From: Mallotus nudiflorus
Lineage: Eukaryota > Streptophyta > Magnoliopsida > Malpighiales > Euphorbiaceae
Assembly (NCBI GenBank): GCA_947683625.1
Contig: CANTUR010000419.1
Coordinates: forward strand, 310,001-374,000
Direction: 5' to 3'
Length of the DNA: 64,000 nucleotides
How positions within the stretch are numbered: position 1 is the stretch's first letter; every line of letters begins with the position of its first letter. Under the pieces are notes generated by a model that was given only the letters and a program-made list of their open reading frames with translations, was not told the DNA's origin and made no database searches. Both the position numbers and the translations under genes were made by a program. This document shows positions 1 to 12,984 of this stretch, piece after piece.

Positions 1-875
1 CAACAATACTAAATAAAAGAAATAAAATAAAGAATTAAATAAAGAAAGAAAAGGAAATAAAGTGAAGAGAGGATGAGAGTGGTGAAATGCAGTATTCATT
101 TGCTCCTCTGAGTGGTTGTTGGAATAACATCTTTAAATTGTTGATTTTTCTTTTCTCAGGCTTTTCACTACTTCTTTTTAAAAGGACCTTAAGAACGTAA
201 AAGAAAAGAATTTTTTACTTTTTTTTATGACTTTGCTATGCCTTTCCAAGCTTTTTTTTTTCTCTCTGTGTTTTTTTAGCCATAAGAAGGCTCTCCCCTT
301 TACGTTAAAAATGGATAGGTTTTTATAAACCAGGAGTCTAACCTCTTGTGATTATCAAATCACAAGAGATCAAGATTTCATTTTTAAAATTTATTTATAA
401 AAAAACCTGATAAATCTTGATTTATCAGGATTATCATTTTTTCAAATTATTAATTTTTATCCAATAAAAAACTAGGAAAAATATTTTCAAAATTAAAAAA
501 TTTGGATAACAACTAATCAGAGCTTTACAATTCCAATCGGAATTGTAGATTTCTGATTAGAAATATAGAATTCTAATCAAAATTCTATATTTTCAATTGG
601 AAATCTGTAATTCTGACCTTGGAAATATGTAATTCCAATCGGAATTACATAATTCTGATAAGTAATCTTTCCTTTTTTTTAATTACCAAATGACACTTGA
701 AAGTGTGAAAACTTTTCAATTATGTCTATAAAGAAAACATTACAATTAATTCCTTAAAAAAAATTAAGCATTGAGATTGATAAATCAATAACCATAGGCC
801 TATTTATAACTAATTTTCATTATTGGAGTCATATGTCGTATCCACACTTGACTTTCCCGAAATTGGGTGCTTAAA
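1..875 (-). mobile_element. LTR fragment of Tat-like family R1 (copy 0), cut by the window edge
   Basis: This stretch matches, block by block, the LTR segments at 42942-43899 and about 48385-49314. It shares the 'gcagta-ttTGCTCCTC' block near 90-110, the palindromic AATTCC/GGAATT repeats at 526-660, the 'gaaaacattacaatta' block near 730, a reverse-strand TATA-like signal near 801-810, and the terminal block ending at 875. Read on the minus strand the LTR starts at 875 and runs out of the window to the left. It abuts a chromovirus pol tail directly, so it sits as an insertion in that gene. No coding sequence is present. The Tat assignment is borrowed from the longer copy at 33029-49314. Confidence 0.7.
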
Positions 876-1032
876 GTTACATACCAAAGAAATTCCTATG
901 GTAAAGGTGTTGTGGAGCAACCACACAGTGAAAGATTGCACTTGGAAGATGAAGGCTAATATGCAGAATCGATACCCCTATTTGTAAGTATTGATGTAAA
1001 ATTCAATGACAAATTTTCTTAAGGGGGAAGAA
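876..1032 (+). pseudogene. Ty3/gypsy chromovirus pol C-terminal remnant
   Basis: Frame-by-frame reading gives the characteristic end of plant chromovirus polyproteins: a VKVLW block, then a TW-K-KANM stretch and RYPYLF near 980, with a stop at about 1018. This is the chromodomain-like tail after integrase, which targets integration to chromatin. Only the last 40 or so residues remain, because an R1 LTR (1-875) interrupts the gene upstream. The tail is followed directly by a purine tract and an LTR, the normal order for a 3' end. It is a relic. Confidence 0.7.
1021..1032 (+). other. Polypurine tract of the LTR-A element
   Basis: AAGGGGGAAGAA lies directly before the TG of the LTR and just after the pol stop. 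This is the expected plus-strand priming site for a retroelement on the plus strand. Confidence 0.75.
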
Positions 1033-3492
<2,460 letters not shown>

Positions 3493-4280
3493 AAAACAAC
3501 GAAAAACAATAATTGAAACAACAACAAACATCAACCAAAACAACAAAAGACAAATAAATAACAAAAAATAACAACCAAAATACAACAAAAAATTATGAAA
3601 TGTATCAAAAAAATTATTATTTTTATTATTAATACTAATAAAATTAAAAATTTTATTTATAGCATTAATTTTATTATTAATACTAAAAAATAACAAAAAA
3701 AACAAACATCAACCAAAATAATCAAGATTAATAAAATCAACAAAAAAAAAAAAACAAATGCAAAAACAACAAACAATGACAAAAACAACAAACAGTGACC
3801 AAAATAAAAAAAAACAACTAAAAAAATAACAAAATAAACCCAACAACTAAAAAAACAACAAACAACAAACAACAACCAAAGAACAAAAAAAAACTAAAAT
3901 AAAAAAATAATGAAATATATCAAAAAAATATTATTTTTATTATTATTACTAATAAAAGTAACAAATTTATTTATGACCTTAATTTTATTATTAATACTGA
4001 AAAACAACAAAAACAAAAAACAACTAAAAAAACATAAAAACATCGATCAAAATAACAAAAGACAACTTAAAAAGAAAAAATAAGAACCAAAATACAACAA
4101 AAAATTATGAAATATATGAAAAAAATTATTATTTTTATTATTAGTACTAATAAAAGTAAAAATTTTATTTATGACCTTAATTTTATTATTATTACTGAAA
4201 AATAACAAAAAACAATAGAAATTAATACAAATAAAAAAACAACTGCAAAAACAACAAACATCGGTCAAAACAACAAAAGA
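3493..4280. repeat. AAC-rich, G-poor degenerate tandem repeat
   Basis: CAACAA/AACAAA-rich DNA with three related blocks. Each block begins near 'AAAATTATGAAATATAT' (about 3590, 3908 and 4105) and continues with 'TTATTTTTATTATTA', 'AATAAAAGTAAAAATTT' and 'ATTTATGACCTTAATTTTA'. Spacing is unequal, roughly 320 and 195 bases. The plus strand is almost free of G. No gene is supported; the minus-strand ORFs are Phe/Leu/Val-rich artefacts of this composition. Confidence 0.7.
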
Positions 4281-4299
4281 CAACTTAAAGCAAGGAGGT

Positions 4300-4800
4300 G
4301 CACTGTTTGTCAGATTACAGGAAATGCATATGCACAAGCTTTTTCAAATATAAGAGCAAGTACTTGTCAGATTCCACATCAATGGCAAATATGAGAGGAC
4401 CATATATTCCTTTCCTCGGAGCAGAAGTTGTTCCTTTGCCAACCTACCCAAACTGGATGTCCAAACTTCCATCTTTAACGTTAACAGCATTAAACTCTAC
4501 TCTTCCAGCACAAAGTTCTGATTTTTTTCTTGATTTGTTGCACAAGGTGCCCATTAAATGAACTAACAAAACACGTGCAAGGTTTTTGTTTTCTATGTAC
4601 TCATATAACAACAGTTGTCTCCCTTCAACATAGAAACCCATCAACCTAATAAGGTTCATATGCTATAAAGCAGAAACAATGCCTCTCCTCATTCACAAAT
4701 TCCCTAATTCCTTACTTTGATTTTGAATTAAGTTGTTTGATTGCAGCTATTTTTCCATCCATGGCTGAACACGGAATTGAGAAAATATAAAACTGAATCA
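4300..4800 (-). pseudogene. Chimeric receptor-like kinase pseudogene (kinase N-lobe joined to malectin end)
   Basis: Read on the minus strand from 4800 down, it resembles the N-lobe of a plant LRR/malectin receptor-like kinase: a DGK-AAIKQLNSKSK segment with the lysine of subdomain II, a REFVNE segment, then after a frameshift a block with YVEGRQLLLYEYIENKNLAR (about 4580-4650). Directly after that comes a different part of the same kind of protein, the end of a malectin domain with VGKGTT and a YGPLI motif (about 4390-4470). In intact family members malectin precedes the kinase, so the order here is scrambled. In-frame stops and frameshifts are present. A matching kinase-start fragment lies at 10800-11039 on the same strand. 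Intact relatives are membrane kinases of the LRR-VIII-2 type; this one is dead. Confidence 0.65.
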
Positions 4801-5013
4801 AAATATTGAACCAAAAGACATTAAAATCATACCAAACTTAATAATTTTAATCCCGAACTAAACCAAACCAAATTTTATGATTAATTTGGTATGCTACTAG
4901 AGATTTACAAAAAACCAAATCGAGAACCGTAACGAATCAAAAACCAAATATAGTACCAAATTTTAATTTAATAAATAATGTATAAATATTAATAAATAAT
5001 TGTAAACTTAATT
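4801..5013. other. AT-rich spacer with ACCAAA-like repeats
   Basis: Degenerate ACCAAA/AACCAAAT words recur between the kinase relic and the reversed LTR. No gene or clear element end is visible. Confidence 0.5.
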
Positions 5014-5935
5014 GTCATGACCCGAACCCAGGGGCACGTGAGCAGCTCTAGGGAATGGGAAGGCATAAAGCTACCAAAACCGATAGTAAGCCTTAAAAGA
5101 AAGAAAAAAAAGAAAAAAATGCGAAAATATTCAACTTTGAAACCTTATAATAAACAATAAAATCACAATGCACATTATCAAACTGATTTTCTCAATATAA
5201 TTTAAACCATAATATTAGTGCATAATATAAATAAACTTCAGTTATACAAATAATATCTCAGTACATACATTATAAATACATAAAATTCCAAATAAAGTAT
5301 GTAGTTATACAATTTTCTCTACTGCGGTACATAAAAATAGATACAACACAACTAAATAGACCTACGCAGAATAGCCGGTGATGAAGCTACACGGCGAAGA
5401 GAAGCAGACCTAACAAAAAACTCCCAAACTCCTGAAAAAAATAAGTTGAGGGGAGTCAGACCTCACTGAGTAAGTTAATAAAGAAAATGAATGTGATTTG
5501 AAAACCTTATTAAAATAAATTTTATGGAAATATAATATAATATAATTTTATTTAACCATTTGGTATACATATAATAAATCCATTTTTTTTAAAGGGAAGA
5601 AATAAATATTTAAATATCTTTTAAAATCATTTTAGTATAAAAATTTGGTAGAACCCAATTTATAAATTTTTAACAGTCATATGACTCACTTATATCCAAG
5701 ATTGCCGGATCCCGAGAGCAATGCATCACCAGGATACACAGCCGCAGTCATATCTCTTAATCCAATATCACTAGTGGTGTCCGAGAGCAAGGCATCACTA
5801 GACCATCGGCCCTAGTGATTTAATAAATAAACAAATATTATACTACTGACTATGTCCGAGAGCAAAGTATCACCAGACCTTCGGCCCCATTAATATAATT
5901 AAATAATCACATATTTTTATCAGTGCATACATGGT

Positions 5936-5954
5936 CCTGATGAAACCCATCAGG
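5936..5954 (-). other. Conserved 19-nt LTR hairpin, C-type
   Basis: Arms CCTGATG and CATCAGG pair perfectly around five bases. The flanks (AGAACGGGCTA before and GGACC after, minus strand) are shared with the other LTRs. Confidence 0.8.
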
Positions 5955-6338
5955 TAGCCCGTTCTATCGTGATTTATTAAATAAATAAATAAAATAATAA
6001 AAATTACAATAAATGATAATAAATAAATAATAAAATAAAATAAATCAACTATAAATTAAATTATGCAAGATCATATGAATAATGCTGACTAGAATCTCAT
6101 AAAATTAAATTCATAAGAATTTAATGTAATTTAAATTAAAAATCTGACACTCAAATCAAATATTAACTTACAAGATAAAGGTGCTCCTCTGACACGTTGT
6201 ATCCGACCTCGACTGGTAGACGCAACTGGGGGGGCAGCTAAAAGAAAGAAAAGGAAATGACAATCAAAAAATAGAAACCTAACTTCTAGAGTTTCTAAGG
6301 AAGACTCGATTCGTACTTAGAATAAAAATTTTAGGATT

Positions 6339-6430
6339 GACCCGGTGTCACGTTTTATGAGAAATGTACCAAAAATTTGACAGAGTTTTCTCTGTAAAAC
6401 GGACATCCCTCTACCGAAGTAGAGTCAATC
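6339..6430 (-). other. Structured LTR exon-2 module, C-type
   Basis: It follows a TTTACAG acceptor on the minus strand. First hairpin CTCTAC-TTCG-GTAGAG, then an outer stem CGTTTTA with TAAAACG. The other C-type copy (24116-24204) has CATTTTA with TAAAATG, so one base pair differs and both sides have changed. Confidence 0.75.
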
Positions 6431-6708
6431 CTGTAAATAAACACACTTCAAAATTCACAGTGGCACAACACCTCGGATTCGGACCCCAGATTATACAATT
6501 CCCAACCGAGGTTCACCAAAATACAATAAGCAAATACTAAATATAATTTGTTTAGTTTTTAAAACACTAAATAAAATGATTTTCCACCATAATTTAATAA
6601 AATTTCAAATAATAATATAATATTAATAACAATTTAACTTTCCAAATATCCAATATAAAAATAGACAAATTCCAACTATAATTGCCCATCTAGATTAAAT
6701 ACTACTTG

Positions 6709-7281
6709 TAGAATTCGTTTATAATAACAGCTACCATAGTAGTATTGGAATGACACCACATGAAGCTTTTATTTAAAGAAGTCTTAATTAGGTATGAGAT
6801 GGTTCAAAATGCAACGGAGAAAGTTATTGTGATGAAAAGAGCGATGTGGATCCTAAACGTAGAGATATGGAGTTTCAGATCAAAGATTATAATTCTGAAG
6901 ATGTCTCCGAAAAGTGGTATGATGAGACGCGGTAAGATTGCATATTAATTGGCTTTGCCTCCTAATATATTTCATGTACATCCAGTGTTCCATGTCTCGA
7001 TTTTGAGAGAGTGTATTTTGGACACTTCGAACATGTTACAGTTGAACAATATATAACTGAATGAAGATCTGAAGTTTGAGAAGGAATCAGTTGAGATTGT
7101 AAATTGTTAAGCTCGAACTAGATTCAGATGATCAAGGTTCTGTGACGTAGTAACAAAGTGAAAGAGCATAAGTTGGAGACTGAAGTTGAGATACGAGCTT
7201 CATACCCGTATCTCTTTCCTTTCTTGATCTTGTAATTTTCTTTCTGGAATTCGGGGACGAATTCTTGTAAGGGGAGAATAC
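6709..7281 (+). pseudogene. Chromovirus pol remnant: end of integrase and tail
   Basis: The reading begins with an EFVYNNSYHSSIGMTP block, typical of the region after the integrase core of Ty3/gypsy chromoviruses. It continues with a VQNATEK segment near 6800 and a PPN-FHVHPVFHVS block near 6960-7000, and ends with an ASYPYLF tail near 7200. Stops and at least one frameshift break it. A purine tract and an LTR follow in the correct order, so this is the 3' end of a plus-strand element whose left part is replaced by the reversed LTR fragment at 5014-6708. The same stretch recurs in reverse at about 58046-58560. Confidence 0.75.
7269..7281 (+). other. Polypurine tract before LTR 7282
   Basis: AAGGGGAGAATAC lies directly before TGTAATATCCCG. 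It is placed as expected for plus-strand DNA priming and has a counterpart at 58035-58048 in the minus-strand element. Confidence 0.7.
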
Positions 7282-8966
7282 TGTAATATCCCGAATTTTT
7301 AAATATTTTTATACTGCATCGGGATATGCAGTGTTAATAATTTTTGTATATATTTATGATATTTTAAGAGTTGTTATTTGTTTAAAGCTAATTTTAATTA
7401 TTTTATATTATTTTAAGTACTTTACGTAAAAAAATTTTGGGAATTGTATTTTCGAAAAAATTAACACGTAAATAATTTAATATTATTTATTTTGACTAGT
7501 TTTATGAATTTGCATGAACTCATATATAATTTTAAAGTGCTAAAATAAAATGTATATATGTGTATTTATTTAATTAATTAGAGCTTAATTAATTTCCTTA
7601 ATTTTATTATTTAATTTTTTTTGTATTAATTAATTAATTTAAAGTTTATAAATTATTAAATATATTAAAATATTTGTGTGGTGAATATTATTTGTGTGTG
7701 GGAATATATGTATTACTATAATATAAGGTGGACATATATATATATATACATATATACATTATTTTATTAAAAAAAAAAAAACAAAGTTTGCAGAAATTAC
7801 CAAAATGCCATTGTCTCCTTCATTTTTCTTCCCAAATGGATTCCACCATTTCCAGTCAATTTCAAGCTGATTTTCTTGCTGTTACTATGCCCCTCAACCT
7901 TCCTCCTCCACCTCCAGCCATTTCCACCACCTAAAGCTCCCTTTTCCGGTGTGTTTTGGCCGAAAAATCAAGTAGAGGCCGAATTTAATCTCAACTCCGA
8001 TCAAGCCATTTCCGGCCACCAAATTTGACGCCGTTGGTCTCTATCTTCTCCTTGAGCTCTGGTGAGTGTGATTCCAAGCTTTGCTTCAATTGATTTGGTC
8101 TAGAATTGCTTAGGTTTCAATTTCTTCAATTCAGCCATTTTGGGTTTTGAATATTTTTTAGCTTGAATTTGATTGATTCATGAGAACTTCCTTCACAAAC
8201 TTTGTTCCTGGAAGTTTAATTTATATTCTGTAATTTTTTTAGAATTTTTAGAATTTATTTTAATTTTTGTGAATTTTTGATTATTTTATTAATATTTTCT
8301 AATTTTCAAAAATTAATTAATTAAATTATGTTTCATGGTGATTATAGGTGTTTAAATGAATTATATAAATGTATTTGTAATTTTTGAGAATTTTTATATA
8401 TTTATTTGGAATTTATTAAGTTTATGTAATTTGGAAAAATAGGGTTAATTATGTGTTTAATTGAAATAAATTGGTTAATTGAGTATATTTATTGATATTA
8501 TTGATATATATTTTGAGAAAATTACTTTTGAGTAATTATACTATTTTTGGTGAATTTTTAAGTAATTATAGTGAATTTATATATAGTAGGGGTATTTTGG
8601 TAATTTTACACTAAATTGGCTAAAAATATAATTAAATTGGTAATAATTATTTGAGCTATAAAAATGATTTCTGCAAATTTTTAGTATTTTTAACTAATTA
8701 AAACTATTTTTCGTAAATTATTTTCAAATTATATATATAGTATACGATTTTTCTAAATAAATGAGTTTTATCGGTTTTTAACGTGTTTTAGGGTTAATTA
8801 TGTAATTTGGACTTATAAAATGTATTTTTATTATATAAGGGCACTTTTGGTATTTTATAATTATTCTGTGAATTGTGAACCTCGGTCGGTGAATTGTAGT
8901 TTGGAGTCCGATCGAGGGATTATGGTTGTGAATTTGGTGATATTCTGAAGTGTGTATTCTTTGCAG

Positions 8967-9058
8967 GACCGGCTCTACTCTTTGAGTAGAGAGATGTCCA
9001 TTTTACAGGGGAGGTTCTATCGGATTTTTGATAGAATTCTCGTAAAACGTGATGTCCG
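8967..9058 (+). other. Structured LTR exon-2 module, B-type
   Basis: Hairpin CTCTACTC-TTT-GAGTAGAG, then an inner hairpin with arms TTCTATC and GATAGAA, enclosed by CATTTTAC and GTAAAACG. The outer stem has one A/C mismatch in this copy. Confidence 0.7.
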
Positions 9059-9305
9059 ATCAAATCCCTATTCTAATTCTGTGTCTAAAATTCTGGATTG
9101 AGTCTTTAGAATTTTCGTTAAATTTATTCTGATTTCATATTGTCATTTGTTTGTCTAGCTGTGCCGAGACCGAGGCCTAACGGATCAGGCTCGCCGAGTT
9201 TGTCTCGTGGAGCGCTAACATGTGAGTTATTATACTGTATATATATGCATTGCATATAGGATGCATGACTTAGGATTTTTCATTTTCATTATATGTTTAA
9301 ACAGT

Positions 9306-10060
9306 AAGTTAATATTTGATTTGAGTGTCAGATTTTTAATTTAAATTATATTAAATTCTTATGAATTTAATTTTATGAGATTCTAGTCAGCATTATTCAT
9401 ATAATCTTGCATGATTTAATTTATAGTTGTTTTATTGTATTTTATTTATTCATCTATTTTATTTATTATAATTTTCATTGTTTTATTTGTTTTCTTTTAT
9501 TTTTAAATAAACCACGGTAGAACGGGCTACCTGATGGGTTTCATCAGGACCGTGTGTGCACCGGTAAAATATGTAATTATTTAATTATATTACTGGGGCC
9601 AAAGGTCTGGTGATGCTTTGCTCTCGGACACCGCCAGTAGTATAATATTTGTTTATTAAAATACTAGGGCCGAAGGTCTGGTGATGCTTTGCTCTCGGAC
9701 ACCGCCAATATAATTTTAATTTATATTTATTAAATCACTAGGGCCGATGGTCTGGTGATGCTTTGCTCTCAGACACCACCAGTGATATTGGATTAAGAGA
9801 TATGACTGCGGCTGTGTATCTTGGTGATGCCTTGCTCTCAGGATCCGGCAGTCTTGGGTATAAGTGAATGATATGACTGTTAAAAATTTATAAATCGAGT
9901 TCTACCAAAAATTTTTTATATTAAAATGATCTTAAAAGATATTTAAATATTTATTTCTTCTCTTTTAAAAAAAATGAATTTATTATATATATATATCAAA
10001 CTGTTAAAATAAAATTATATTATATTATATTTCCATAAAATTTATCTTATTGAGATTTTC
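9306..10060 (+). other. C-type tract inside a B-type LTR
   Basis: From 'GTAAGTTAATATTTGA' to about 10060 the sequence follows the C-type LTR (compare 24383-25110 and the reverse of about 5510-6170), including its 19-nt hairpin and three to four hairpin units. On both sides it follows B-type sequence. It shares details such as 'GAGTGTCAGATTTTTAAT' with the reversed copy at 5014-6708 rather than with 22542-25595. The tract replaces about 1.2 kb of B-type sequence. Confidence 0.75.
9530..9548 (+). other. Conserved 19-nt LTR hairpin, C-type
   Basis: Arms CCTGATG and CATCAGG, five-base loop, preceded by AGAACGGGCTA and followed by GACCGTGTG. Confidence 0.8.
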
Positions 10061-10130
10061 CAATCACACTGACAGTTAGACTGCTGGAGCTCGATCGACT
10101 TAGTGTCTCGGGGCCAGTCTACTGTCTAGT
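9590..10130 (+). repeat. Hairpin-unit array in the mosaic LTR
   Basis: C-type units (about 9590-9860) share 'GGTGATGCTTTGCTCTC' and a GACACCGCC box. One B-type unit (about 10086-10130) has 'CTGGAGCTCG' and 'GTGTCTCGGGGCC'. Arms such as ATCACT/AGTGAT, GACTGC/GCAGTC and AGACTG/CAGTCT enclose the units. Confidence 0.7.
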
Positions 10131-10799
10131 TTGGAATAAGTATTCTATTTGGAATCAAGTGAACTTGTATGGCTAGAGTGATGATGGGATTGATTGGGGA
10201 TTTCTATTATTAGGGTTGTATGGATCCTTCATGAATTTGAACAAACGTTTTCTATATTTAGTATAATTATAAAGGTAGAGTTGGGCATTCGTGTGAAATG
10301 TGTGTATATACATATATATTTAAGAATGCATGATTGTTATGGTTTAGTTTGCATGTATATATAGTATAATAATTCACTTGGTGAGGTCTGAGCCTCCTCA
10401 ATTAATTTTTTTAGGAGATCCTTTATCGTCAGACCTTAGTCGTAGAGTTCCTCGTCGGTGTTCTTCAGTCCCGACTATTTTATATAATGTAAAAATTTGA
10501 ACTTCTGATTTATATTCTAGAAATTGTAGTAGTTGTGTTATTGTATTTGAGGAGCATTATTTTGTTTGGATATTAAATACTCTGAGAATTTTTATTTGAA
10601 CATTGTACGAATATATAGATTTATGAAAGAATTTGGAGAATTTATTTTATATATTGATTCGAAAAATTTTAATTATATCGTACTTTTTATTTATTTATTG
10701 TATGATTTTATTTTCTTAGGCTTGCTATGGGTTCAGGATTCGAAAGAATTCCCGTTCCCTAGCGCTGGTCATGACTTCTAGTTTGGGTTGTGACATTTT

Positions 10800-11039
10800 T
10801 CAACCCATGTACACCCTTAATTCCATCCCCAAAGATAAAAAGTCTAATGTAAGTATTTCATTAATAGAAGAAGATTGATGAGGATACATCATAATTTTCA
10901 TTATACTTTGTACTAGGATACCTCCAAAACCACCTTCTCCAATATTGTTTGTCGGATCAAAGTCATTAGTGGCTGCTTTTATTTGTCTGAATGTGAACAT
11001 ACCCATTTGCTTTTTAATCACTAACAACACTTCACACAT
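10800..11039 (-). pseudogene. Receptor-like kinase pseudogene fragment (start of kinase domain)
   Basis: On the minus strand the reading has FTFRQIKAATNDFD followed by NNIGEGGFGG. This is the usual entry into the kinase domain of LRR/malectin receptor-like kinases and includes the glycine loop. After the loop, similarity stops and the rest is unrelated. The fragment ends at the mosaic LTR (10795). The next kinase segment in protein order is at 4580-4800 on the same strand, so the two were probably one gene split by the retroelements between 5014 and 10795. No signal peptide, LRRs or catalytic loop remain. Confidence 0.6.
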
Positions 11040-11067
11040 TTGAATTGCATTATATGATTTTTATGTA

Positions 11068-11559
11068 GAGCAAATTACATAGGTTTGAACTAATTTATAC
11101 TTACATCTCTCTTATTTTAAAATTAAAATTTTGTCTCTTCTGTTAACATTTAAGGATTTCTATTAGGGTTACACCAATTTTTCCGTTAAGTGATAAAAAG
11201 AATAAAATGTCTTTTCAAATAGTAAACTAATAATTTGCTAAAAAAAAGTAAACTAATAATATTTTAGTCCTTTATATTTAATAACATTATATACATTTAT
11301 TCCTCACTTGCTAATGATATTTTCCATATAAAAAAAGCCATATCATTAATATTTTGTAATTAATTATAATCATTTTAATGTTTAAAAAGATATTTTAGTC
11401 TTTTTATATTTAACTTAATTGAAAAAATGATTTAACTTTAATAGAAATCTTAAATGTTAATAAAATAAAAGTTGAGGGAAATAAATATTAGACTTTTAAA
11501 CTAGAGAAAAGCAAATATTAATTAGGTCAAATTTGGGGAAGGAAAAATATAATTTGCTC
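11068..11559. mobile_element. Candidate non-autonomous DNA transposon with long inverted repeats
   Basis: The outer ends begin GAGCAAATTA on both strands. Inside them, about 11110-11170 is matched in reverse by about 11425-11500 (words such as 'TTAACATTTAAG', 'GATTTCTATTA' and 'TAATAGAAATCTTAAATG'). The centre is AT-rich and non-coding. I could not define a clean target duplication, so the superfamily is open. Confidence 0.45.
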
Positions 11560-12616
11560 TTCAATATATGCAAACATTTTGATACATAGGTCTCTTCGTT
11601 TCTAGCCATCCAGATAATCATTTACCAATTACTAGTTTTTCCCTAATGCATGTGTATTACACGTGGTTAATATATCTATTAAATACATAAATTTTTATTT
11701 TAACATTTAGTGTAATTTAAAAAAAAAAAGAATATTTAATATAAGAATAATTACACAAAATATTTACATAATTATATTAGTGATAGAGTTAAATATTTGA
11801 AGAAATATTTTATAATATAATTATAAAATATAAAAAGAATAATATTATTTTATCAATAAGGTAATTAAAATAAATTTATAAATTTACACTAAGTATTTTT
11901 CATACTGAAATAAATTAAAAATTTTCAATTAAAATATTTAGCTTATTTTGAATTTTAAAAAATATATTTTGAAATTAATAAAAAATTTACAATTTTAAAA
12001 ATAATTGCATTTTCTTAGTAATTTACATTTAAAGTTTGATATAAGAATCTTATGAAATAATTCATTTTTTTTATCAATTCATTAAATTTTGTTATTTTTT
12101 TATAAATTTTAATTTTTAATTACATTTATATGTATTAGAGATTGTGTAAAATTATATAAATTGTATCAATCATAAAAATATTAATTATTTTTTATATATA
12201 ACATTTGTATCTATAACAAATGGAATTATGAGAGTTATATTAATATTTATTTAAATATAGAAATTAATATATTTTATAGCTATTAATATACAAAAATAAT
12301 CAGTGATTGTAATTATATAAAAATTAATTTCATAATTCTAATTTCATTTATACATATGTAAATATTTGTGCATTAGCAAGTGCATATTTATTAATCATTA
12401 TTTATTTTCAAGATGTGGGGATAATCACTATTACCTTTCTGAAATTTGACTATAATTATTACTTTGTCCCATTATTTAAAAGTTAACTAAAAGCCTATCA
12501 ATTTTAAATTTGCCAAACAAATTTTTCCTTTGTTAAAAAAAAGAGTTAAATGAAATAAAAAGACATATTTACTATCAATACCTAATAAAAATTCATAATA
12601 CTATATCATATTTAAT
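11560..12616. other. AT-rich non-coding spacer
   Basis: Very AT-rich DNA with no supported ORF, no LTR ends and no clear repeats. It lies between the inverted-repeat element and the target duplication of solo LTR E1. Confidence 0.6.
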
Positions 12617-12727
12617 TAAGTTGTAATACCCTAGGTTTTAATTAAATAAAGTAATTTTTAAAATTGTAATGTTAATAAATAATTTTTAATCGTATGATGC
12701 AATTGTTAATTATTTTGCTATCTAGTG

Positions 12728-12763
<36 letters not shown>

Positions 12764-12940
12764 AATATTATTTTAGAGTTATTAATATATGTGAGTATTA
12801 TTTATTTATTATCTAGAATTTCATTGTCTATTATTATCATTTTTATTATTATTATTGCTATTTTAAACTATATTAAATTTCATGGCTATATGTGTTTCTA
12901 TGTACATGCACATATACATATTTATATATATATGTTCATA

Positions 12941-12984
<44 letters not shown>

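Larger units (their letters stand above)
5014..6708 (-). mobile_element. Reversed C-type LTR fragment (3' portion of the LTR)
   Basis: This is the reverse complement of the LTR at 22542-25595, from its 3' end (TGTCATGACCC at 5014) back to the point matching about 23785 (6708). It keeps the CACGTG-containing end, the hairpin-unit array (about 5698-5895), the 19-nt hairpin (5936-5954), the third GC-rich block (about 6180-6240) and the structured second exon (6339-6430). The first half of the LTR is missing. It joins a chromovirus pol tail at 6709 without a recognisable LTR terminus, so the right end is a truncation or a recombination joint. Confidence 0.8.
7282..10795 (+). mobile_element. 3' LTR of a chromovirus, B-type with a C-type middle (mosaic)
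   Basis: Starts TGTAATATCCCG and ends GGGTTGTGACA, 3514 bp. A leader (about 7790-8061) ends in a GTGAGT donor at 8062. An intron-like stretch of about 905 nt ends in TTTGCAG at 8966. The structured second exon is 8967-9058. A TGTCTAG acceptor near 9159 precedes a GC-rich third block ending in GTGAGT near 9222. A TTCTTAG acceptor lies near 10720, and the conserved end is at 10721-10795. Up to about 9305 and after about 10060 it matches the B-type LTRs at 54183-58034; between those points it matches the C type. The splice calls are read from sequence only. Confidence 0.8.

Noticed and set aside
4298..4561. Plus-strand ORF of 87 aa
   Set aside because: Shadow of the malectin/kinase relic, which reads sensibly on the minus strand.
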